Assembly: GCA_965203195.1 (NCBI GenBank)
Contig: OZ241860.1
Span: 3,162,001-3,226,000 of the forward strand
Length of the DNA: 64,000 nt
Direction of reading: 5' to 3'
DNA from: Bin87 sp965203195
GTDB taxonomy: Bacteria > Chloroflexota > Dehalococcoidia > Lucifugimonadales > UBA3495
How positions within the stretch are numbered: position 1 is the first letter of the stretch; every line of letters starts with the position of its first letter. The translations under genes were made by a program, and so were the position numbers. The notes beneath the pieces were generated by a model. It ran no database searches and was not told the DNA's origin. It saw only the letters and a list, made by a program, of their open reading frames with translations. Shown here in pieces: positions 17,251 through 23,589 of the stretch.

Positions 17251-17286
17251 GGCAAGCGCAGCGACCGCGCGGTCGCTGCGCTTGCC
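17251..17286. repeat. 36-nt perfect palindrome
   Basis: Two 18-bp arms (GGCAAGCGCAGCGACCGC and its complement) meet without a spacer, 20 bp after the stop at 17231 and 4 bp before a terminator hairpin. As RNA it would form a very stable structure. It could be a protein-binding site or part of the termination region. Confidence 0.7.
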
Positions 17287-17290
17287 ACCA

Positions 17291-17325
17291 AGCCGCCCGC
17301 AAGGTGATAATGGGGGCGGCTTTTT
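17291..17325 (+). terminator. Intrinsic terminator
   Basis: AGCCGCCC at 17291-17298 pairs with GGGCGGCT at 17314-17321, followed by a T-run to 17325. It is placed after the 16572 gene and before the ribosome binding site of the 17360 gene, so the two paralogues may be in separate or only partly linked transcripts. Confidence 0.7.
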
Positions 17326-17359
17326 CGTTTCCCGACGCCCCCTGCCGAGGAGGCAAACC

Positions 17360-17683
17360 TTGTTCCGCTCGCCCTACCCCGCTGCTGACCAGCCTGCTTA
17401 CACCACCCGATTCGTGTACGCCGACACTATGCTGTCCACCCACGGGGGCAGCATGGGCGAAGTGCGCGTTACGGGAGAGGAACGCGCCCGCTTGCAGCAG
17501 ATGGCGGAGCATCTGGAACGCTGCTGCAACGACCTGGACGCCGCCGGCTATGAGGTCATATCCATCGCCCCTATCGTCAGCGGACGCTCCAGCTATATGA
17601 CGCTCGCCGGCGACCGCGAATATCCCGGGCACGGGTACAGCGTAACCGACGGGTTGATTGTCACGGGGCGTTTGAAAGTCTGA
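17360..17683 (+). CDS. GYSVTDG-motif protein (DUF4177-like), second copy
   Basis: 107 residues from a TTG at 17360. The start is chosen because AGGAGG lies six bases upstream and because homology to the 16572 protein begins there. Shared core: GYEVISIAPIVSGR then GHGYSVTDGLIVTGRL at the C-terminus, where this copy ends properly with a stop. It lacks a 25-residue acidic/aromatic stretch present between the two motifs in the first copy. Function unknown; it is probably a small cytoplasmic protein. Confidence 0.7.
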   Translation: MFRSPYPAADQPAYTTRFVYADTMLSTHGGSMGEVRVTGEERARLQQMAEHLERCCNDLDAAGYEVISIAPIVSGRSSYMTLAGDREYPGHGYSVTDGLIVTGRLKV

Positions 17684-17739
17684 AAGAGCGCTGGACTGCC
17701 GGCGTCGGCTGGCATAGGCGGCAGAGCAGAGGTTGCCAA

Positions 17740-18156
17740 ATGACGCAAACATCACCCATAGAACCTTTTGACGACGCCGTTGGCGACTACCGCCGGCAGG
17801 CGCGGGAGTTTATGCTCAAAAGCCGGCAGTACCTGGCGGATGGCGACCTGCATCAAGCATCCGAAAAGGGCTGGGGCGCCGCCGCGTGGATGGCAAGAGC
17901 CGTGGCCGAGGCGCAGGGCTGGAAATACACGCGGCACGACGAGTTTGCGAATGTAATCAACCGCGCCCGCATCCTCTCCGGCGATGCCCGGCTGCGCAAC
18001 TTGCGCCGGGCCGCCAACGAACTGCATGGCTATTATTACACGCGCAAGCGTTTTCTGGACGCCGCCGATATTGGTGAGGGGTTGGACGAAATTGCTGCTA
18101 TGCTGGACATTCTGGAACCCCTTGCCTCACCGGAGCCGAACAGGGCCGGGAGCTGA
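17740..18156 (+). CDS. HEPN-type (PaREP1-like) protein, copy 1
   Basis: 138 residues, mostly alpha-helical. The stretch LADGDLHQASEKGWGAAAWMARAVA is the hallmark of PaREP1-like HEPN proteins, and HGYYYTRKRFLDAADI follows near the C-terminus. HEPN proteins can be RNases or accessory/toxin components; the RNase RxxxxH motif is not clearly present here. The gene lies 57 bp after the GYSVTDG gene and begins a run of closely spaced plus-strand genes. Confidence 0.75.
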   Translation: MTQTSPIEPFDDAVGDYRRQAREFMLKSRQYLADGDLHQASEKGWGAAAWMARAVAEAQGWKYTRHDEFANVINRARILSGDARLRNLRRAANELHGYYYTRKRFLDAADIGEGLDEIAAMLDILEPLASPEPNRAGS

Positions 18157-18236
18157 TAATGACCATAACCGTCGCCGCCAGCGCGCCGCGCCGTATTGAA
18201 ACCGCCGACACCATTGCGGCTACTGGAGGAATGACG

Positions 18237-18662
18237 ATGACGCAGATGAACCCGATTGAACCCTACCAGACGACTGACGACGCCGTCGGCGATTATCGTC
18301 AGGAAGCCCGCAATTTTCTGGTCAAGAGCCGCCGTTATCTCGCGGAGGGCGATTTGCATCAGGCATCGGAAAAGGGCTGGGCCGCCGCCGCCTGGATGAC
18401 CAAGTCCGTAGCGGACGCCCAGGGATGGGAATACACCAAGCACGCGCAGTTCAGCGTAGTTCTGAATAACGCCCGCCGGATTACGGACGACGCCAGAATC
18501 CTTGGTATGCGCAGCATCGCCAACGAGTTGCACGGCAATTTTTACACCCGCCGGCGCTTTCTGGACGCCGACACTATTGGCGAAGAGCTCGACCAGATTG
18601 CCCTCCTGCTGGACATTCTGGAACCCCTCACCTCACCGGAGCCGAACACGGCCAGGAGCTGA
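18237..18662 (+). CDS. HEPN-type (PaREP1-like) protein, copy 2
   Basis: 141 residues, paralogous over its length to the 17740 protein (LAEGDLHQASEKGWAAAAWM; HGNFYTRRRFLDADTI; LDILEPLTSPEPN). The start at 18237 sits six bases after GGAGGA and matches the copy-1 start. The stop overlaps the next gene (TGATG). The 18159-18236 leader does not resemble the leader of copy 1. It resembles the first ~75 bp of the gene at 18662 (both read M-T-[IM]-T...R.IETADTI), showing that a segment spanning HEPN plus the next gene's 5' end was duplicated. Confidence 0.75.
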   Translation: MTQMNPIEPYQTTDDAVGDYRQEARNFLVKSRRYLAEGDLHQASEKGWAAAAWMTKSVADAQGWEYTKHAQFSVVLNNARRITDDARILGMRSIANELHGNFYTRRRFLDADTIGEELDQIALLLDILEPLTSPEPNTARS

Positions 18663-19708
18663 TGACCATGACGACCGCCACCAACGCGCAGCGCCATATT
18701 GAGACCGCCGATACCATTGAGGCGATTGAGGAATGTTTCCGGCTGGGCTGGACCGACGGCCTGCCCGTGGTGCCGCCGGCAGAGTACAAGGTGCGGGAGA
18801 TGCTGTCCGCCGCCGGGCTGACGGGGGAGGAGGAGCTGCTCAATCTGGATATGCGCAGCCGGGTCATCACCTCCGAGAATGCCGCCGCCAACGCGGTGAT
18901 GGCCGGTTGCCAGGCGGAGTATTTCCCTGTGCTGGTCACCGCCTTGCGCGCGCTGGAGGAGGAACGCAATTTCGTGAATATGGCGGCCTCGTCCACCAGT
19001 TCGCCCAGCATTTTGATGATCCTGAACGGCCCCGTGCGGGAGGCTTTGGGCATCAACAGCAGGGACGGGCTGTTCGGGCCGGGGTTTCGGGCCAACGCCA
19101 GCATCGGGCGGGCGGTGCGGCTGTGCTTTATGAACGGCTTTGACGCCTGGCCGGGGCAGCTGGACCGGGGGACGCTGGGGACGCCGGCCAAGTACACTTT
19201 CTGCATTGCCGAAAACGAGGAGGATTCGCCCTGGGAACCGCTGCACGCCAGCCGGGGCTTTGCGGCGTCGGACAGCGTGGTTACGGTGGCGGTGGCCTAC
19301 AATCCGGTGAGCGTGCCCAACAGCTATGCCCACACGGGGCGGGCCATTCTGCTGTCCATCTGCGACGCCCTGCGTTCCACGGCGCTGGCGCACCGCTACC
19401 CGGCGCAGTGGGTCATCGTCATCGGGCCGGAACACGCCCTGTCGCTAAAGCAGGACGGCTGGGGCCGGCGGGACATTCAGGACTTTCTGATTGAAAACAG
19501 CGGACGCTCCCGCGCCGAGCTGGTGCGGCTGGGTTCCAAGCAGGGGCCGGAGCGTCCCGGCGACGATGCGGTGATAATGCGCTGCGCCAACGACCCTGAC
19601 GACATTCTGATTATGCATGGCGGCGGCACCGGGGGGCGGTACAGCGCCATTATTGACACCACCGGCTACCGGATACGTACGCGCAAAATCGGCATCGGAG
19701 GGCAGTAG
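18662..19708 (+). CDS. UGSC-associated conserved protein
   Basis: 348 residues starting in a TGATG overlap with the HEPN copy-2 stop. Recognisable conserved blocks are CFRLGWTDGLPVVPP near residue 24, SSPSILMILNGPVREALG near residue 115, and YTFCIAENEEDSPWEPLH near residue 178. From memory, proteins with these blocks are commonly encoded near UGSC selenoproteins in bacteria, but I cannot verify that here. No signal peptide or membrane helix is seen. Function unknown. The pairing with the selenoprotein at 21507, separated only by two DUF4058 genes, suggests a shared redox or detoxification role. Confidence 0.75.
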   Translation: MTMTTATNAQRHIETADTIEAIEECFRLGWTDGLPVVPPAEYKVREMLSAAGLTGEEELLNLDMRSRVITSENAAANAVMAGCQAEYFPVLVTALRALEEERNFVNMAASSTSSPSILMILNGPVREALGINSRDGLFGPGFRANASIGRAVRLCFMNGFDAWPGQLDRGTLGTPAKYTFCIAENEEDSPWEPLHASRGFAASDSVVTVAVAYNPVSVPNSYAHTGRAILLSICDALRSTALAHRYPAQWVIVIGPEHALSLKQDGWGRRDIQDFLIENSGRSRAELVRLGSKQGPERPGDDAVIMRCANDPDDILIMHGGGTGGRYSAIIDTTGYRIRTRKIGIGGQ

Positions 19709-19710
19709 CT

Positions 19711-20526
19711 ATGACCAGCGCGGCGCTGCCCGCCAACCCCTTTCCGGGGATGAACCCGTATCTGGAAAGCGCCGGGCTTTGGCCTGACGCGCATACCAGC
19801 ATCATCATCGGTCTGCGCGATTTTCTGGCGCCCCGACTACAGCCGGATTATGGCGTGCGCGTAGAGCAAAGGGTGGTCGTTGCCCAGGAACCTTATGCCG
19901 GCAACGGACTGGCGCAGGTTCGCGTCCCGGATGCCGTTGTGCTCACGGCGGCGGGTGCCGGGTCGCGGCGTGAGACTGCCGCGGCGGAGCCGCAGCCGGG
20001 CGCTGCCGCCGTGGCAGTGGCCCTGCCGGCTGCGGAACTGCTCCGGCAACGCTACCTGCGCGTGTTCCGGGCGGACAATATGGAGGTGGTCGCCGTCATT
20101 GAGGTTTTGTCGCCGGCCAACAAATCGGGCTCCGACCGCCGGGATTACCTGGGCAAGCGGGCCGAAGTAAGGGCCAGCACGGCGCATCTGGTGGAGATTG
20201 ACCTGCTGCGCGCCGGGGCGCCGATGCCGGTTATCGGCGATGCGCCGCAGGGCTGCTACCGGATCATCGTCGCCAACGGACGGCTCCGGCCGCAAGCCGA
20301 TTTGTACGCTTTCGGTCTGCGGGAGGCGATACCGGAGTTTGTGCTGCCGCTGGGCAAAGGCGATGCCGGCGTCAGCGTCAATTTGAATGAAGTATTGGGT
20401 CACGTGTATTCCCACGGGTCTTACAATATGTTCATTGACTACGGGCGCGACCCGGAGCCGCCGCTGTCGGATGGCGACCTAGCTTGGGTGGACGGGCTGC
20501 TGCGCGAGCAGGGATTGCGTCAATAA
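19711..20526 (+). CDS. DUF4058 family protein, copy 1
   Basis: 271 residues, close to the family's usual length (~260), starting two bases after the previous stop with GGAGGG upstream. N-terminal NPFPGMNPYLE, central HLVEIDLLRAGAPMPV and C-terminal IDYGRDPEPPLS are typical of DUF4058, a family of unknown function common in cyanobacteria and Chloroflexota. The EVLSPANKSG stretch with a preceding acidic pattern suggests a PD-(D/E)xK-like fold, but that is inference. Confidence 0.88.
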   Translation: MTSAALPANPFPGMNPYLESAGLWPDAHTSIIIGLRDFLAPRLQPDYGVRVEQRVVVAQEPYAGNGLAQVRVPDAVVLTAAGAGSRRETAAAEPQPGAAAVAVALPAAELLRQRYLRVFRADNMEVVAVIEVLSPANKSGSDRRDYLGKRAEVRASTAHLVEIDLLRAGAPMPVIGDAPQGCYRIIVANGRLRPQADLYAFGLREAIPEFVLPLGKGDAGVSVNLNEVLGHVYSHGSYNMFIDYGRDPEPPLSDGDLAWVDGLLREQGLRQ

Positions 20527-20547
20527 GGCCAAAAGAGGGAGGATATG

Positions 20548-21402
20548 ATGACCAGCGCCGCATTGCCCGCCAACCCCTTTCCGGGGATGAACCCGTATCT
20601 GGAAAACCCCGGCCTGTGGCCCGATGTACACAACAGCGTCATAGTCGGCCTGCGAACTTTGCTGGCCCGCCAGCTGCGGCCCGAATATCGCGTGACGACA
20701 GTAGAACGGGTTTATGTAATGACGGAGCCGGGCGGCAACGGCAGTGGCAGCGGCAACGGCCTGCGTATCCCCGATGTCGCCGTGCTTACGGCCACCGCGC
20801 CGGCGCCCGGCGCGGGCGCGTCCGCGGGCGAACTGCGTTTTCCGATGCCGGCGCGCAGCAAGGACGCTATCGCAGTGCAGCTGCCGGCAACGGAACTGCT
20901 CAAGGAACGCTACCTGGAAGTGCGGCGCGTGGACAACCGACAGGTCGTGGCTATTATTGAGCTGCTGTCGCCCACCAACAAGGGCGGCGACGGTTACCGG
21001 GAATATCTGGCCAAGCGGGCCGCCACGCTGTACAGCCCCACGCATCTGGTGGAGATTGACCTGCTGCGGGCCGGCCGCCGGATGCCCGTCATCGGGCCGG
21101 CGCCGGCGGAGGCGCACTATCGCATCCTGGTGGCCAACGCCCGGCGCAGCGAACCCGTGGCCGATTTGTACGCCTTCGGCATCCGCCAGGCGATACCGGA
21201 TTTCATAATGCCGCTGGCGCAAGAGGATGAGGGCATTGCCGTCAACCTGAACGCGGTAGTGAACAGCGTGTATGCGGACGGGTCTTATGACCTGGACATT
21301 GACTACGGGCAAGACCCGCCGGAGCCGCCCCTGTCGGATGACGACCGCGCTTGGGTGGAGCAACTGCTGCGTCAGCAGGGGCTACGCAAGGCCGCCGATT
21401 GA
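20548..21402 (+). CDS. DUF4058 family protein, copy 2
   Basis: 284 residues. It shares near-identical N-termini with copy 1 (M/MTSAALPANPFPGMNPYLE) and the same HLVEIDLLRAG and IDYGQDPPEPPLS blocks, but the region after residue 60 is diverged. The start is at 20548 by match to copy 1; an adjacent ATG at 20545 is possible. A GGAGGA binding site is present. Tandem duplication is evident: the first ~75 coding bases are much more alike than the rest, which suggests recent conversion at the 5' end. Confidence 0.88.
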   Translation: MTSAALPANPFPGMNPYLENPGLWPDVHNSVIVGLRTLLARQLRPEYRVTTVERVYVMTEPGGNGSGSGNGLRIPDVAVLTATAPAPGAGASAGELRFPMPARSKDAIAVQLPATELLKERYLEVRRVDNRQVVAIIELLSPTNKGGDGYREYLAKRAATLYSPTHLVEIDLLRAGRRMPVIGPAPAEAHYRILVANARRSEPVADLYAFGIRQAIPDFIMPLAQEDEGIAVNLNAVVNSVYADGSYDLDIDYGQDPPEPPLSDDDRAWVEQLLRQQGLRKAAD

Positions 21403-21506
21403 AGGTACAATCACCGAAAGCATAATCACCGAAGGCGCCATCAAGCTTGAGGGTATAACCACGAGGCGCGCAACACCGACTACGAACTACGCTACGGAGG
21501 GCAATT

Positions 21507-22094
21507 ATGACTACCCTGGAAGCCGCCAGCCGGCTGCGGCTGGTGAACCCCAAAGGCACGGAGCTGCCGCTGGCCGAGTTTCGGATGCAGGACCGCTCCG
21601 GCGGGCTGGCCGGCAAGCGCCTGGGGCTGATGGAAAACTCCAAGGCCAATGCCGACCGGCTGCTGCACGAGCTGGGCGACATCCTCAACGCGCGGCACGG
21701 CTTCGCGGAGGTGCGCTACTACAGCAAGCATCACGCCAGCCTGCCCGCCAAACAGGAGGTTATCGACTCCATCCTGGGCGAGGTGGATTTCCTCATCACC
21801 GGGGTGGGGGATTGAGGCTCGTGCAGCTCGTGCAGTGTGCACGACGGCATTGACCTGGAACGGCGGGGCGTGCCTACCGCCGCCATCATCACCCATGTGT
21901 TCCGCAACACGGCGCAGGCCATGACGCGGATGATGGGCGTTCCCGACTACCGCTATGTGGTGGCGCAGCATCCGCTGTCCAGTTTGACGGACGAGCAGGT
22001 GAAGCAGCGGGCCAGCGAGCTGGCCGACGAAGTGGAAGCCATTCTCACCGGCCAGACCGCCGCCGCTACCGCGACGGCCGCCGCCGTTTCCTGA
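21507..22094 (+). CDS. UGSC-family selenoprotein with in-frame UGA (Sec)
   Basis: 195 residues when the TGA at 21813-21815 is read as selenocysteine. The ATG at 21507 has GGAGGG six bases upstream. The first 102 codons end in LITGVGD. The TGA is followed in the same frame by GSCSSCSVHDGIDLERRG, continuing without interruption to a TGA at 22092-22094. The resulting U-G-S-C motif is the defining feature of the UGSC (seleno)protein family, whose members carry Sec or Cys at this position. Both halves are needed for the fold (an alpha/beta domain with EVDFLITGVGD before and TAAIITHVF after the motif). A hairpin with SECIS-like geometry follows the UGA. The biochemical role is not established; a thiol/selenol redox function is likely. 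It is the last gene of the 17.7-22.1 kb run. Confidence 0.9.
21816..21844 (+). promoter_or_regulatory. Bacterial SECIS-like hairpin
   Basis: TCGTGCA (21828-21834) pairs perfectly with TGCACGA (21838-21844), leaving a GUG loop whose first base is G. The loop begins 19 nt after the UGA, within the 16-37 nt range known for bacterial SECIS elements. A 9-nt direct repeat (GCTCGTGCA at 21817 and 21826) offers a second 5' arm with a 12-nt loop, so two pairing registers exist. The bases also encode Ser-Cys-Ser-Ser-Cys. Confidence 0.8.
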
Positions 22095-22120
22095 CGGACG
22101 GGTTCTGCCGCGTTTCTGCC

Positions 22121-22151
22121 CGCGCCGGCCATAGCGATGATGGCCGGCGCG
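22121..22151 (+). terminator. GC hairpin after the selenoprotein gene
   Basis: CGCGCCGGCCAT (22121-22132) pairs perfectly with ATGGCCGGCGCG (22140-22151) around a 7-nt loop, 27 bp past the stop. There is no T-run. It is the likeliest transcript end for the upstream gene run. Confidence 0.5.
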
Positions 22152-22352
22152 GCAACTGTCGGTGCCAGTGGCGGCGCCCGTGCCCTGACCGCCGGCCGTT
22201 ACGGCGGTTCGCATTTTTTGTGGGATGGCCAAAAATTTCGCCAAATCTGTGACAATTTTTCACTGCGGCGCCGGCGCCCGGTGGGTTAACATCCGATTCG
22301 CCCCGGAGTGTGCCGGGGGTATCCTGATGTACTGACCGACGGGGGCAAGACG

Positions 22353-23024
22353 ATGATACGCAAGCCTTTGGGCCGCCGCATCCGGCGCGCCGCCGCAATT
22401 CTGGGAACGCCGATGCTACTGCCGGCTCTACTGCTGGCGCTGATGGTGGGGGCAATGGGCACCGGGCCAGATGAACCCAGGGCGTCCAGCGTCAACGACA
22501 ACTGGCAGGTTTTTGAGGGCCACGCCTTTGCCGACAGCCGCGCCGTGCCCAAAGGCGCTTCGCTGGTGGCCTGTCTGGGCGGCTGCGATGAGGGCTATGT
22601 CAGCACGCCGGTGGTCATTGGCGACGACGGGCGTTACAGCAACCTGCGGGTGGCGCCGGGCAAGGCGCCCAAAGGCGACCTGATTACCTTCTGGCTGGTG
22701 AACAAGGACGACCGCCTGGAGGCCGTGCAGTCGTGGATCTATGAAGGCGACGGGCAGACGCGGAAATTGCACCTCAGCTTCAAGGAGCTGCCCGTGGGCT
22801 TCACCCGCGTGTCTCATATGCCGGCCACGGGCGTTACTACCGACCTGACGGTTCCGTCGGCGGCGGAACTGGGGCTGGTTCAGACGAACTCTTTCCAGAG
22901 CGTGGCCACCGGCTGGCGCTACGGGAATGTGCCGGTGCTGCCGGGGTTCGCGGTGGTTTTCGGGCTGCTGCTGGCCGCCGGGGGCGTGTCCCTGCTCATC
23001 TACCGCCGCCGCCTGACCTGGTAG
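22353..23024 (+). CDS. Membrane-anchored exported protein, unknown function
   Basis: 223 residues from the ATG at 22353. A twin-arginine-containing basic start (RKPLGRRIRRAA) precedes a hydrophobic segment (ILGTPMLLPALLLALMVGA), giving a signal peptide or anchor. A soluble domain of about 150 residues follows with a CLGGC pair and beta-strand-rich sequence. A C-terminal membrane helix and RRR stop-transfer tail (VVFGLLLAAGGVSLLIYRRR) end the protein. The topology is a periplasmic/extracellular domain held in the membrane at its C-terminus. No family recognised. Confidence 0.7.
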   Translation: MIRKPLGRRIRRAAAILGTPMLLPALLLALMVGAMGTGPDEPRASSVNDNWQVFEGHAFADSRAVPKGASLVACLGGCDEGYVSTPVVIGDDGRYSNLRVAPGKAPKGDLITFWLVNKDDRLEAVQSWIYEGDGQTRKLHLSFKELPVGFTRVSHMPATGVTTDLTVPSAAELGLVQTNSFQSVATGWRYGNVPVLPGFAVVFGLLLAAGGVSLLIYRRRLTW

Positions 23025-23589
23025 GCAGCAGGCCGGCGGCCGGCGGGAACGGCGCCGATGCCGTCATTCCTGGACAAGGGATGGGGATGGATGCGGCGAT
23101 AGCGGCCGGCGGTGGTGCCGGCCGCTACGGCATTGGGGCGGCGTCCACATAACTGCTGGCGCCAGGGCGTGTTCGCCAAATCAGCCGTGATTCCGGCGGC
23201 GGCCCGGCCGGTCGGGAAAGCGGAATCCGCCGCCGGCTGTTGGCGGCGACGGAGTTCGGAAAGAGCTGGAAACCGGGCATTGTGGCGCCTCCCTGGTCGT
23301 CAAGTTGCTTGCCAAGGCGCTGGATGCCCTTGCGGGGGCAACACTAATACGCCCCCGGAATGCTGTCAAACGGATTCGGGCGACGGAGAGCGACCGGGGG
23401 CACCGGCCCGGCCGGCTTTGGAGCAGAAAGGGCGCCGGGTGTGCTACACTTGGGCGCGCCGGCGCTGGCCGCCGCCATTGCCGTTGGCCTTTTGTCGGCT
23501 GCCATCCTGCTATTTGACATTGCTATCGCGAGGGACATTGCCTACGCTCTGGCCCCAACCCATTGACCCGTTCCCCGGAGGAAAATCCG
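23025..23589. other. Intergenic region with hairpin
   Basis: 565 bp without a convincing gene. An 11-bp perfect hairpin lies at 23100-23127. The remainder is GC-rich and shows nothing I recognise, apart from the ribosome binding site of the aminopeptidase gene at its end. Confidence 0.4.
23100..23127 (+). terminator. GC hairpin downstream of 22353 gene
   Basis: TAGCGGCCGGC (23100-23110) pairs with GCCGGCCGCTA (23117-23127) around GGTGGT. It lies 75 bp after the stop and lacks a T-run; probable transcript end. Confidence 0.45.

Noticed and set aside
16281..17291. 336-codon frame on the minus strand
   Set aside because: It crosses the MITE end, the promoter region and the GYSVTDG gene in antisense. 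No sensible start or motif; the plus-strand genes have ribosome binding sites and a paralogue.
21813..21815. TGA as a true stop (two separate genes or a pseudogene)
   Set aside because: Frame, motif and hairpin geometry all fit selenocysteine, the downstream part has no ribosome binding site, and the rest of the gene is undamaged.
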